Source of the DNA: Lichenihabitans psoromatis
GTDB lineage: Bacteria; Pseudomonadota; Alphaproteobacteria; Rhizobiales; Beijerinckiaceae
Reading direction: 5' to 3'
DNA length: 64,000 bases
NCBI RefSeq assembly: GCF_004323635.1
Contig: NZ_CP036515.1
Location: forward strand, 3,039,501 to 3,103,500
Both the position numbers and the translations under genes were made by a program. Under the pieces are notes generated by a model. That model ran no database searches. It worked only from the letters and a program-made list of their open reading frames with translations, and had not been told where the DNA came from. Positions 45,505 through 53,998 of this stretch are shown one piece after another. How positions within the stretch are numbered: the stretch's first letter is position 1; every line of letters starts with the position of its first letter.

Positions 45505-46608
45505 ATGAAAGCTGCCTTGAAATTCACGACGTCGATTTCGGTTTTGGCTCTCTTGGCTTCGGCCCAGCTTGCTTCCGCCCAGGTTCCGGATGCGCTCGTG
45601 GCGGCCGCCAAAAAGGAAGGCCAGCTTTCGGTGATCGGCCTGCCGCACGACTGGTGCGGTTACGGTGCCATCATCGACGGGTTCAAGGCCAAATATGGTC
45701 TGACCATGAACGAGCTCAACCCGGATGCGGGATCGGGCGATGAAGTCGAAGCCATCAAGGCCAACAAAGGCAACACCGGCCCGCAGGCTCCCGACGTCAT
45801 CGACGTCGGCCTCTCGTTCGGCCCGACCGCCAAGGGCGAAAGCCTCCTGATGCCGTACAAGGTCGCGACCTGGTCGACCATTCCGGCCAATGCCAAGGAC
45901 GCCGACGGCGCTTGGTACGGTGATTATTACGGCGTTCTCGGCTTCGAGGTGAATGCCGACATCGTCAAGAAGATCCCGGCTGATTGGTCCGACCTTCTGT
46001 CCGACGAATATAAGAACTCGGTCGCGCTCGCCGGTGATCCGCGGACCTCGAACCAGGCGATCCAGGCTGTTTACGCCGCCGGTCTCTCGGCCGTGAAGGG
46101 CGATGCGACCAAGGCTGCCGACGCTGGCCTGAAATACTTCTCGGAACTGTCCAAGAGCGGCAATTTCGTTCCGGTCATCGGCAAGGCCGCCTCGGTTGCT
46201 CAGGGCGCAACGCCGATCGTCGTGCGTTGGGACTATAACGCCTTGGCGGACCGCGACACGCTGAAGGGCAACCCGGAAGTCAAGGTCGTCGTGCCGAAGA
46301 CCGGCGTCGTCGCCGGCGTCTACGCTCAGGCAATCAGTGCTTACGCGCCGCATCCGAACGCCGCCAAGCTCTGGATGGAATATCTCTATTCAGACGAGGG
46401 GCAGATCGGCTTCCTCAAAGGCTACTGCCACCCGATCCGCTTCCAGAACCTCGTCGACGACAAGAAGGTGGACGCCGCTCTCCTGGCGAAGCTGCCGCCG
46501 GCCGAAGCCTATGCGACTGCCGTCTTCCCGACGCTCGCCGAGCAGGATGCCGCCAAGCCGATCATCACGAAGCAGTGGGATTCGGTGGTCGGATCGAACG
46601 TTAAGTAA
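45505..46608 (+). CDS. ABC transporter substrate-binding protein (PotD/Fbp-like)
   Basis: A 367-residue periplasmic protein with a clear signal peptide (FTTSISVLALLASAQLASA). The mature part belongs to the extracellular solute-binding family 6/13 type used for polyamines, iron or phosphonates: AAAKKEGQLSVIG, the PDVIDVG segment, GAWYGDYYGVLGFEVNADIV, AISAYAPHPNAAKLWMEYLYSDEG. The ligand cannot be read directly. It is divergent from eutBC, which makes ethanolamine or a related amine an attractive guess. It starts an importer operon with two permeases and an ATPase. Confidence 0.88.
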   Translation: MKAALKFTTSISVLALLASAQLASAQVPDALVAAAKKEGQLSVIGLPHDWCGYGAIIDGFKAKYGLTMNELNPDAGSGDEVEAIKANKGNTGPQAPDVIDVGLSFGPTAKGESLLMPYKVATWSTIPANAKDADGAWYGDYYGVLGFEVNADIVKKIPADWSDLLSDEYKNSVALAGDPRTSNQAIQAVYAAGLSAVKGDATKAADAGLKYFSELSKSGNFVPVIGKAASVAQGATPIVVRWDYNALADRDTLKGNPEVKVVVPKTGVVAGVYAQAISAYAPHPNAAKLWMEYLYSDEGQIGFLKGYCHPIRFQNLVDDKKVDAALLAKLPPAEAYATAVFPTLAEQDAAKPIITKQWDSVVGSNVK

Positions 46609-46620
46609 TCCACGCCGAAA

Positions 46621-46645
46621 CCCCCGGGAGCGTCGCTCCCGGGGG
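46621..46645 (+). terminator. Strong hairpin between binding-protein and permease genes
   Basis: CCCCCGGGAGC and GCTCCCGGGGG form a perfect eleven-base GC-rich stem with a three-base loop, 13 bases after the binding-protein stop. No T run follows, so it is more likely a partial terminator or an mRNA-stabilising element that keeps binding-protein levels above those of the permeases. Confidence 0.6.
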
Positions 46646-46761
46646 CCGCAATCGAGAGCGCTGGCGCGATCCTTGCTGGCTGATCGACGCGTGCGATGCG
46701 CGCGATGATCAGGCTGGCAGTCGGCAAGCGCAGCGCAGAAATCTTGCCGCCAAGGAGCACC

Positions 46762-47670
46762 ATGGAGCAGACTGCCGCCAGCCTGACGATGCCCGCGATC
46801 AACAGCCCGCCCGCGCGATCGCAAGCCCGGATGTCGATGGCTTGGATCGGGATCGTGCCGTTTGCGGTCTTCGCGCTTCTCTTCCTGTTGTTGCCGACCG
46901 GCTTCCTTGTCGTCGGCGCTTTTCAGGATGCTGCCGGCAATTTTACATTTACGAACATCGTCCACCTGTTTCAGCCGACGATCCTCAGCGCCTATTGGAT
47001 CAGCTTCGAGATCAGCGCCGCCTCGGCGCTAGGCGGAGCGCTTCTCGGCTTCATGCTGGCTTGGGCTGTCGTACTCGGCGGCCTGCCGAAATGGCTGCGT
47101 CCGACGCTGATGACATTTTGTGGCGTCGCCTCGAATTTCGCCGGACTACCGCTCGCCTTTGCGTTTCTCGCCACGCTCGGGCGTACGGGTCTCGTCACGG
47201 CTTTCCTGAGCCAAGCCTTCGACATCAACATCTATCGGTCGGGGTTCAATATCCTGAGCTTTTGGGGGCTGGCGCTCACCTATCTCTATTTTCAAATCCC
47301 GCTGATGGTTCTGATTTTGACGCCAGCGCTCGATGGTCTGAAGACCGAGTGGCGGGAGGCCTCCTCGATCCTCGGCGCAACACGGCGGCAATATTGGACC
47401 CATATCGCGTTGCCGATCCTGTGGCCGAGCCTGCTCGGCACGACACTCCTGCTCTTCGCTAATTCGTTCGGGGCGATCGCGACCGCTTACGGCTTGACCG
47501 GGAGTTCGCTCAACATCGTCACGATCCTGCTTTACGCGCAAATTCGCGGCGACGTGCTGCATGACCAGAACCTCGGCTATGCGCTGGCGCTCGGCATGAT
47601 CCTGATCACCGGCCTCTCGAACGCGGCCTATATCGTCTTGCGGACCCGCAGCGAAAGGTGGCTGCAGTGA
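46762..47670 (+). CDS. ABC transporter permease 1
   Basis: A 302-residue BPD_transp_1 permease with six hydrophobic helices. The conserved cytoplasmic loop is EWREASSILGATRRQYWTHIALPILWPSL, which docks with the ATPase (EAA motif). The ATG at 46762 has AAGGAGCACC upstream; the frame extends to 46696 without good support. It is followed by the second permease with a four-base overlap. Confidence 0.92.
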   Translation: MEQTAASLTMPAINSPPARSQARMSMAWIGIVPFAVFALLFLLLPTGFLVVGAFQDAAGNFTFTNIVHLFQPTILSAYWISFEISAASALGGALLGFMLAWAVVLGGLPKWLRPTLMTFCGVASNFAGLPLAFAFLATLGRTGLVTAFLSQAFDINIYRSGFNILSFWGLALTYLYFQIPLMVLILTPALDGLKTEWREASSILGATRRQYWTHIALPILWPSLLGTTLLLFANSFGAIATAYGLTGSSLNIVTILLYAQIRGDVLHDQNLGYALALGMILITGLSNAAYIVLRTRSERWLQ

Positions 47671-48449
47671 AGAGCGAAAGGATCGGCGCCTGGATCGCCC
47701 TGCTGATCGGCGCGAGCTATTTCATCATCCCGCTCATCGCGACGTTCGAGTTCTCGCTGCGGATCAAGCGTGGCCAATATAGTTTCGAGGCCTATCGCAT
47801 CGTCTTTTCGGACCCGCGCTTCCAGGCGACGTTCCTCTATTCGACGATCGTCGCGGTCGCCACGATCGTCGTGGGCGTGATGCTGGTGGTGCCGACCGCC
47901 TATTGGCTCCAATTACGTCTGCCGCGTCTGCGTCCCTACGTCGAATTCATCACGCTGCTGCCCCTCGTGATCCCGGCCATCGTGCTCGTCTTCGGTTATC
48001 TCCGGATGTATAACTCGTCGTCCTGGCTGCCGATGACCGCGAACCCCACCAGCACCAACGTGCTGCTGACCTTCGGCTATGTCACGCTGGCGCTCCCTTA
48101 CATGTATCGCGCCGTCGACACGGGACTTCGAACCATCGACGTGCGGCGCTTGACCGAGGCCGCACAGATTCTCGGCGCGCGCTGGCCGACGATCCTGTTT
48201 CGGGTGATCTTTCCGAATATCCGATCCGCCATCCTCAGCGGGGCTTTTCTGACTTTCGCGATCGTGATTGGCGAATTCACGCTGGCAAGCCTGCTCGATC
48301 GGCCTGCGTTCGGTCCCTACCTCCAGTTGGTCGGGGCCAACCGCGCCTACGAACCATCGGCCCTGGCCATCATTGCCTTCTTGGTCACCTGGGCCTGTAT
48401 GGGCCTGATCCAACTCTTTGCCCGCGACCGAACCCTTGCGACATCCTGA
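47667..48449 (+). CDS. ABC transporter permease 2
   Basis: A 260-residue BPD_transp_1 permease with six helices and the EAA-type loop LTEAAQILGARWPTILFRVIFPNIRSAI. The start is the GTG at 47667, overlapping the stop of permease 1 (GTGA) with AAAGG upstream; a GTG nine bases earlier is also in frame. The pair forms the heterodimeric channel of the importer. Confidence 0.9.
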   Translation: MKSERIGAWIALLIGASYFIIPLIATFEFSLRIKRGQYSFEAYRIVFSDPRFQATFLYSTIVAVATIVVGVMLVVPTAYWLQLRLPRLRPYVEFITLLPLVIPAIVLVFGYLRMYNSSSWLPMTANPTSTNVLLTFGYVTLALPYMYRAVDTGLRTIDVRRLTEAAQILGARWPTILFRVIFPNIRSAILSGAFLTFAIVIGEFTLASLLDRPAFGPYLQLVGANRAYEPSALAIIAFLVTWACMGLIQLFARDRTLATS

Positions 48450-48478
48450 TCGTACAATCCCTCGAGCGAGGCTCTCCG

Positions 48479-49549
48479 ATGAAGTTTCTTGAAATCGACG
48501 GCCTGCGGAAATCCTACGGGACCAATCAGGTGGTCAAGAATTTCGAGATCTCGGTCGAGCGCGGCGAGTTCGTCTCGTTCCTCGGCCCGAGCGGCTGCGG
48601 CAAGACCACCTGCCTCCGGATGATCGCCGGGTTCGAAACCCCCTCGCATGGCACCATCAAGGTTGCGGGAAAAGATATCACGCATCTGCCGCCGAACGAG
48701 CGCGACGTCGGCATGGTGTTCCAATCCTATGCCCTGTTTCCAAACATGACCGTGGCGCAGAACGTGGCGTTCGGGCTCAAAGTCGCCAAGAAACCCGCGG
48801 CCGAGATCAAGACGCGGGTCGGCGAAATGCTTGACCTCATCAAACTGCCGCAACTGGCCGATCGCTATCCCTATCAACTGTCGGGTGGCCAGCAGCAGCG
48901 TGTCGCCTTGGCGCGCGCCATCGCGACCAAGCCGCAACTCCTGCTGCTCGACGAGCCGCTCTCGGCACTCGATGCCAAGATCCGCGTGTCCTTGCGGGAG
49001 GAGATCCGGTCGCTGCAGCGCGCCCTCGGGATCACGACGATTTTCGTGACCCACGACCAGGAAGAAGCCCTGTCGATGTCCGATCGCATCGTCGTATTGA
49101 GCGAGGGGCGCGTCGAACAACTTGGCACGCCGTTCGATATCTACAATCACCCGAAAACGCGGTTTGTCGCTTCGTTCGTCGGAACCCTCAATGTTCTGTC
49201 GGGCCGCGTCATCGATGCCTCGCAGGCCCGCGTGTCCATCGACGGGCAGGAGGTCAAGCTGGGTCAGTTGGTCGATGGCGATGCGGGTGCCGTTTGCACG
49301 CTGGCGCTGCGGCCAGAAGCGATCGTGATCGGTCGCGCCGAGGGGGGAGCCAACAACCTCACGGGCCAGATCGAGGACGTGAGCTTTCTGGGCGCCGTCG
49401 TCCGCATTCGGGTGCGCTTCGGTGAAAACTGGGTCGTGCTGGACACGTTCAATTCGCCCGCTTCGCCGCCGCCCGAGCGTGGTGCGACCGTCACGGTCAG
49501 CTTTTCGCCGGCCGGCCTCATTCCGCTGCAGGAGCAACGCGCCGCCTGA
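48479..49549 (+). CDS. ABC transporter ATP-binding protein (PotA/FbpC-like)
   Basis: A 356-residue ATPase: Walker A GPSGCGKTT, Q-loop VFQSYALFPNMTV, signature LSGGQQQRVALARAI, Walker B LLLLDEPLSALD and H-loop FVTHDQEEA are all present. A C-terminal TOBE-type domain follows (NVLSGRVIDAS, LRPEAIVIG). It closes the importer operon. Similarity is general to polyamine and iron importers, so substrate is not settled. It converges on mntR, six bases away. Confidence 0.93.
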   Translation: MKFLEIDGLRKSYGTNQVVKNFEISVERGEFVSFLGPSGCGKTTCLRMIAGFETPSHGTIKVAGKDITHLPPNERDVGMVFQSYALFPNMTVAQNVAFGLKVAKKPAAEIKTRVGEMLDLIKLPQLADRYPYQLSGGQQQRVALARAIATKPQLLLLDEPLSALDAKIRVSLREEIRSLQRALGITTIFVTHDQEEALSMSDRIVVLSEGRVEQLGTPFDIYNHPKTRFVASFVGTLNVLSGRVIDASQARVSIDGQEVKLGQLVDGDAGAVCTLALRPEAIVIGRAEGGANNLTGQIEDVSFLGAVVRIRVRFGENWVVLDTFNSPASPPPERGATVTVSFSPAGLIPLQEQRAA

Positions 49550-49555
49550 GATGGA

Positions 49556-50059
49556 TCAGCGGGTCAGTCGTTCGAAAGCTTTCAGTGTCTCGTCGCTGAC
49601 ATGATGTTCGATGCCTTCGGCATCTCGTTCGGCGACCTCGGCCGATACACCGATGGTCTTCAGGAAATTGACCACGATCTGGTGCCGGATCCGTGCCTGA
49701 TCCGCGAGCGCGATGCCGGCGGGTGTGAGATGCAGATCGCCATACCGCTGCGCCAGCACGAAGCCTTCTCGTTTCAGGCGAGACACTGTCTTGGCCACGG
49801 TGGCTTGCGTGACACCGAAGCGGCAGGCGAGATCGATTGACCTTGCCTCGCCTTTATCGGCAATGAGCGCCGCGATCATCTCGACATAATCCTCGGTCAG
49901 CGCATTGCGACGCGCTTCGCGGGTGACGCGAAAGCCCTCGGCTTGTTCCAAAACCGCCAAAGCGGGTGCGACTCTTTTGGCGGCTTGCTGCAAAACTCGA
50001 TCCGATCCGAATTCTGCCTTGACATTAACACAGCTCGCCACAACATTCGACTTAGCCAA
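49556..50059 (-). CDS. mntR: Manganese-responsive regulator MntR (DtxR family)
   Basis: A winged-helix metalloregulator of up to 167 residues. LTEDYVEMIAALI, RSIDLACRFGVTQATVAKTVSRLKREGFV (helix-turn-helix) and AEGIEHHVSDETL (metal-binding helix) match MntR. The start shown is a TTG inside the palindrome at 50051-50066; a GTG at 50041 would shorten it by six residues, and the family often starts later still. It is divergent from mntH and expected to repress it in the presence of Mn2+. Confidence 0.9.
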   Translation of the reverse strand: MAKSNVVASCVNVKAEFGSDRVLQQAAKRVAPALAVLEQAEGFRVTREARRNALTEDYVEMIAALIADKGEARSIDLACRFGVTQATVAKTVSRLKREGFVLAQRYGDLHLTPAGIALADQARIRHQIVVNFLKTIGVSAEVAERDAEGIEHHVSDETLKAFERLTR

Positions 50060-50066
50060 GGCTAAG
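50051..50066. promoter_or_regulatory. Candidate MntR operator
   Basis: CTTAGCC-AA-GGCTAAG: two perfect seven-base arms between mntR and mntH. The right end is ten bases upstream of the mntH ATG, so bound protein would block mntH initiation. It also covers the upstream-most mntR start codon, which suggests mntR really begins further in or is autoregulated on its leader. Confidence 0.65.
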
Positions 50067-50076
50067 ATTTGGAGCG

Positions 50077-51399
50077 ATGTTTTTGGGACGTCTTCTCGCC
50101 ACCGAGATACCTGCGACGATGACGGATCGAACGAGATCGGCCATTCGTGACGTGCTGGATGGTCGCCGCGGCGGACTGCGCGCGATCATGCCGTTCGTCG
50201 GCCCGGCTGTGATCGCCTCGATCGCCTATATGGACCCCGGCAATTTCGCGACCAACATCCAGGCGGGTGCCAAATATGGCTACCAGCTTTTGTGGGTCGT
50301 GGTTGTGGCGAACATCATCGCGATGTTGTTCCAGGCCTTGTCGGCCCGGCTCGGGATCGTCACCGGCCGCAACTTGGCCGAGCTCTGCCGCGATCATTTT
50401 TCCAAACGCGCGGTATGGGGCATGTGGGGCATCAGCGAGATCGCCGCGATGGCGACCGATCTGGCTGAATTCGTCGGTGGTGCCATCGGCCTGTCGCTGC
50501 TGTTCCACATTCCGCTTCTGGTCGGGATGATCATCACGGCCATTCTGACCTATGCGATTCTCATGATCGAGCGACGTGGGTTTCGCCCGCTCGAGCTTTG
50601 TATCGGCTCGCTCGTGACCGTGATCGGGCTCTGCTATCTCATCGAAATGTTTCTTGCACCCGTCGATTGGGCAGCGGTCGGGTTTCATGCCGTCGTCCCG
50701 CAGCTTGACGGCAGCGCGCTGACGATCGCGGTCGGGATCGTCGGTGCGACCGTGATGCCCCACGCGATCTATCTTCATTCCGGCCTGACCCAGCACCGCA
50801 CCAATGTCCTCAACGATGGCGACCGCGCCAAGCTGCTGCGGTTTTCCAATCGAGAAGTTGTTGTGGCTCTGACCTTCGCCGGCCTCGTCAACATGGCGAT
50901 GGTCATCATGGCCTCGAGTGCATTTCACGCCGGCCATAGCGATGTCGCCGAGATCGAGACAGCCTATCGGACGTTGACGCCGCTCCTGGGTTCGGCTGCC
51001 GCCGTCATCTTCCTGGTGTCGCTCATCGCGTCGGGTATTTCGAGTTCGGTGGTCGGCACGATGGCGGGCCAGATGATCATGCAAGGCTTCGTTCGCGTGT
51101 CGATCCCGGTCGCGATCCGCCGGCTTATCACCATGGTGCCGGCCTTCGTGGTCGTGGCGATCGGCGTGAACGTCACCGATGCCTTGGTCTACAGCCAGGT
51201 CGTCCTGAGTTTCGCGCTTCCGATCCCCATGATCGCGCTCGTGATCTTCACGCGCCGCGTCGACATCATGGGGCGGTTCGCGACCGGCAGACTGGTCGGC
51301 TACGCCGCCATCGCCGCGACCGTCGTGGTGCTGCTGCTCAACGTCGTGTTGATCTTGCAGGCGTGTGGCATCGCGGTGCCGCTGCTGCCGAGCGCCTGA
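50077..51399 (+). CDS. mntH: Nramp-family Mn2+/H+ transporter
   Basis: A 440-residue inner-membrane transporter of the Nramp family with about eleven helices. MDPGNFATN (52-60) and MPHAIYLHSGL carry the metal-binding DPGN and MPH motifs. The ATG at 50077 has GGAGCG directly upstream; a second ATG at 50119 is in frame. It is preceded by a palindromic candidate MntR site and divergent from mntR, the usual arrangement for manganese uptake. Confidence 0.94.
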   Translation: MFLGRLLATEIPATMTDRTRSAIRDVLDGRRGGLRAIMPFVGPAVIASIAYMDPGNFATNIQAGAKYGYQLLWVVVVANIIAMLFQALSARLGIVTGRNLAELCRDHFSKRAVWGMWGISEIAAMATDLAEFVGGAIGLSLLFHIPLLVGMIITAILTYAILMIERRGFRPLELCIGSLVTVIGLCYLIEMFLAPVDWAAVGFHAVVPQLDGSALTIAVGIVGATVMPHAIYLHSGLTQHRTNVLNDGDRAKLLRFSNREVVVALTFAGLVNMAMVIMASSAFHAGHSDVAEIETAYRTLTPLLGSAAAVIFLVSLIASGISSSVVGTMAGQMIMQGFVRVSIPVAIRRLITMVPAFVVVAIGVNVTDALVYSQVVLSFALPIPMIALVIFTRRVDIMGRFATGRLVGYAAIAATVVVLLLNVVLILQACGIAVPLLPSA

Positions 51400-51415
51400 T
51401 CGAGGCTCTCGGCCT

Positions 51416-52282
51416 TCAGACGACGCCATATTGTTTGAACCAGCCTTGTGCGCGGGCCCAAGCATCCTCTGCGGCCGCCTTGTGATAGCTTGGGCGATAA
51501 TCGGCGAAAAACCCGTGCGGCGTATCGGGATAGACCACGATCTCGGCGGGGCTCTTGGCCCGGCTCAGCCCAGCCCGCATCTGCTCGATGAGAGCTGCGG
51601 GGATGTTGTCGTCCTTGCCGCCATACAGTCCCAGCACCGGCGTCTTGATCGTACTCACGATGTCGAGCGGGTTTTGCGGCTTGAGGGTCGATGTCGGCGA
51701 AGCCTTCCCACCAAGGATGCCGTAGAAGGCGACGGCCGCTTTCAGGTCCTTTTTGTGCGCGGCATAGAGCCAGATGATGCGGCCCCCCCAGCAGAAGCCG
51801 GTCGCGCCAAGGCGCGCGGTGTCGCCGCCGCCGCTTGCCTTGGCGAACGCCACCGTGTTGTCAAGGTCCGCCATCACCTGGGCGTCCGGCACGTTCGGGA
51901 CAATCTCGGTGACGATCTTTTGGATGTCGGCAGTGCTCGGATCACCCTGGCGGGCGTAGAGTTCCGGCGCAATCGCGTAATAGCCGAGCTTGGCGAAGCG
52001 GCGGCAGACATCCTTGATGTGTTCGTGAACCCCGAAGATTTCCTGGATCACCAGCATGACCGGAAATGGGCCGGGGCCGGACGGCATCGCCCGATAGGCC
52101 GGGATGTCGACCCCGAGCGAAGGCACCTGAACCTCGCCGGCCACCAAACCATCGGAGGAGGTCGTGATGGTCTGGGCCGAAACCGGCTGCACCGCCAGTG
52201 CGAATCCAAGCGCCAGGCTGGTTTTCAGGAAGGCGCGGCGGCCGCCGTCTGTGGCCGAAGAGTTCGTCGGGTCATCGCTCAT
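51416..52282 (-). CDS. Exported dienelactone hydrolase-family protein
   Basis: A 288-residue alpha/beta hydrolase with a twin-arginine-like leader (GGRRAFLKTSLALGFALAV). The nucleophile is Cys in GFCWGG, the acid Asp in GGKDDN and the His in TPHGFF, the dienelactone hydrolase triad. EIFGVHEHIKDVCRR is also typical. Export in a folded state is predicted; substrate unknown. It is convergent with mntH and lies downstream of the sulfur operon. Confidence 0.88.
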   Translation of the reverse strand: MSDDPTNSSATDGGRRAFLKTSLALGFALAVQPVSAQTITTSSDGLVAGEVQVPSLGVDIPAYRAMPSGPGPFPVMLVIQEIFGVHEHIKDVCRRFAKLGYYAIAPELYARQGDPSTADIQKIVTEIVPNVPDAQVMADLDNTVAFAKASGGGDTARLGATGFCWGGRIIWLYAAHKKDLKAAVAFYGILGGKASPTSTLKPQNPLDIVSTIKTPVLGLYGGKDDNIPAALIEQMRAGLSRAKSPAEIVVYPDTPHGFFADYRPSYHKAAAEDAWARAQGWFKQYGVV

Positions 52283-52376
52283 GAATCATCCTGTCGAAAG
52301 GCATCGGCCGAGCCGCCGCATCGACCTTCTAAACGAGGATTGTGTCAGATCGCCGGACCGCCTGTCATCCTCGGCG

Positions 52377-52760
52377 TCAGTCCGGTTCCGACCCTGGCGC
52401 AAGCGTGACCTTAAGACCGTCGAGATCGGGACGCATCAAGATCTGGCAGGAGAGGCGGGAGTTCGGCTCGACATGCGGCGCCTCGTCAAGCTTATCCATC
52501 TCTTCATCGGTGGGCGGGATGAGGACGGCGGACCAGTCCGGATCGACATAAACATGGCAGGTCGCGCAGGCACAGGCGCCCCCGCATTCGGCTTTGATCC
52601 CGAGATCCCAGTCACGTATAATCTCCATGACGCGCCAGCCCTCGAGAGCCTCCACCCGGTGCTCAAAGCCCGCATGGTCGACGACCCGGAGCGTCAGCGT
52701 TGCGTCGCCATCGGAGCCTTGGTCACCACCGTCGCGATCGAGAACCTGCGCGTCGGTCAA
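52377..52760 (-). CDS. Adrenodoxin-type [2Fe-2S] ferredoxin
   Basis: A 127-residue ferredoxin. The cluster cysteines are at 59, 65, 68 and 105 (C-x5-C-x2-C ... C, within AECGGACACATC and RLSCQI). MEIIRDWDLGIKAECGG is typical of the adrenodoxin family. A TTG (52760) overlapping the DUF934 stop by four bases (TTGA) is the best start; the open frame upstream is opposite-frame sequence of DUF934. As last gene of the sulfur operon it may donate electrons to sulfite reductase. Confidence 0.85.
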   Translation of the reverse strand: MTDAQVLDRDGGDQGSDGDATLTLRVVDHAGFEHRVEALEGWRVMEIIRDWDLGIKAECGGACACATCHVYVDPDWSAVLIPPTDEEMDKLDEAPHVEPNSRLSCQILMRPDLDGLKVTLAPGSEPD

Positions 52761-53260
52761 AGCGCGCGTCGTGTCCAGGCGCGCGGCGTTCCGTCCCGCG
52801 TTTCGGGTCCGAACCCAGGCTGTCCAAACGTGGTCATGAACGGGCTTTTGCCGCTGCGGATCGCCTTCAGGGTAGGCTCGTTGTCGATCTCGAAAGCATC
52901 GAAGCCGCATCGGGCCATCAGTTGCAACTGATCCCACAACACGTCTCCGACAGCGCGCAACTCACCCTCGAAACCGTGCTCACGCAGGAGCGCGGCTTTC
53001 GAGAAGGCACGACCATCGCCGAACTTCGGGAACGCAAGAGCGATGACCCAAAAGCGAGGCAGGTCTTGGATGATGTCGTCGATCATCTCGCCGGCTTCCA
53101 GCACAAGACCGACCGGTTGATTGGCACCCTGCAACGTGTCGCGTACGGCCTTCCACTGCGCCAAGCCGAAGATGAGGCGCGCGCCTTGCGGGGCAGGGAG
53201 ATCCGCAGACGCGGCTTGCCACTGATTGTCGATGAAGGCGCCGTTTTTGTATAAAGCCAT
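52757..53260 (-). CDS. DUF934 protein of the sulfur assimilation operon
   Basis: A 167-residue soluble protein of the DUF934 family, regularly found with cysI and cysH in alphaproteobacteria. Segments: MALYKNGAFIDNQW, LEAGEMIDDIIQDLPRFWVIALAFPKFGDGRAFSKAALLREHGF, and MARCGFDAFEIDN. Biochemical role unknown; an accessory to sulfite reduction is inferred. The ATG overlaps the cysH stop by one base (TGATG), so it is coupled. Confidence 0.85.
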   Translation of the reverse strand: MALYKNGAFIDNQWQAASADLPAPQGARLIFGLAQWKAVRDTLQGANQPVGLVLEAGEMIDDIIQDLPRFWVIALAFPKFGDGRAFSKAALLREHGFEGELRAVGDVLWDQLQLMARCGFDAFEIDNEPTLKAIRSGKSPFMTTFGQPGFGPETRDGTPRAWTRRAL

Positions 53261-53994
53261 CAGATCCCCGCCCCGCCACTGACGACCCCGAGGTGGATGC
53301 CGCATTCGGTTTTGGACTTACCCCGCCAACGGCCGGCTCGCGCGTCTTCGCCCGGCTTCACCGGTGAGGTGCACGGAATGCAGCCGATCGACAGGTAGTT
53401 CTTGGCGACGAGCCGATGCCGGGGCAAATCATGCGCGTCGAGATAGGAGAGGATGCGGGTGGCCGACCAACTCGCGAGTGGGTTGATCTTCGTCCGTGTG
53501 CCTTCGGCCTCGAACAGCGGCAGCGCGGCCCGCGTGTCGCTTTGAAACCGCTTGCGGCCCGTGATCCAGGCGTCGAAGCCGTCGACGGCGCGGCCTAGCG
53601 GCATCACCTTGCGGACTTCGCAACATTGGTCGGGGTTGGTCGACCACAAGAACGTCTCGGGGTCGAAGGCGGCGATATCCTCGGGCGTTGGTGAAAAGGC
53701 CTGGACGTTGGTGAGGCCGAGCAAGGCCACGAGTTCGTCCCGATAAGCCAGAGTCTCGGGGAATAAGTGACCCGTATCGACGAAAATGACCGGCGTCGCC
53801 GTGTCGATGGTCGAGACCATATGGAGCAAGACAGCCGAGTCCGCCCCAAAGCTCGACACCAATGCGATGCGGCCGGGATACAGGTCCTGGATCGCGAGCC
53901 GCAGGACTGCGCGCGCGTCGAGAGCGACGAAACGCTCCTCGAACCGTGACGCAGCCGTGTAGTCGCCGAAAAGACTGACGTCCAAAACGCCCAT
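53260..53994 (-). CDS. cysH: APS/PAPS reductase
   Basis: A 244-residue adenylyl-sulfate reductase that makes sulfite. The PP-loop region is SSFGADSAVLLH. CC (124-125) plus C-x2-C (205, 208) are the [4Fe-4S] cysteines of the APS-type enzyme, and the catalytic Cys is in ECGIHLG (230-236). The cluster ligands favour APS over PAPS as substrate. It starts four bases after the sulfite reductase gene and is followed by DUF934 with a one-base overlap. Confidence 0.93.
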   Translation of the reverse strand: MGVLDVSLFGDYTAASRFEERFVALDARAVLRLAIQDLYPGRIALVSSFGADSAVLLHMVSTIDTATPVIFVDTGHLFPETLAYRDELVALLGLTNVQAFSPTPEDIAAFDPETFLWSTNPDQCCEVRKVMPLGRAVDGFDAWITGRKRFQSDTRAALPLFEAEGTRTKINPLASWSATRILSYLDAHDLPRHRLVAKNYLSIGCIPCTSPVKPGEDARAGRWRGKSKTECGIHLGVVSGGAGI

Positions 53995-53998
53995 GGGA

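Noticed and set aside
50062..51465. Long minus-strand open frame opposite mntH
   Set aside because: High-GC shadow frame with His/Asp/Arg-rich low-complexity translation and no domain; mntH on the other strand is unambiguous.
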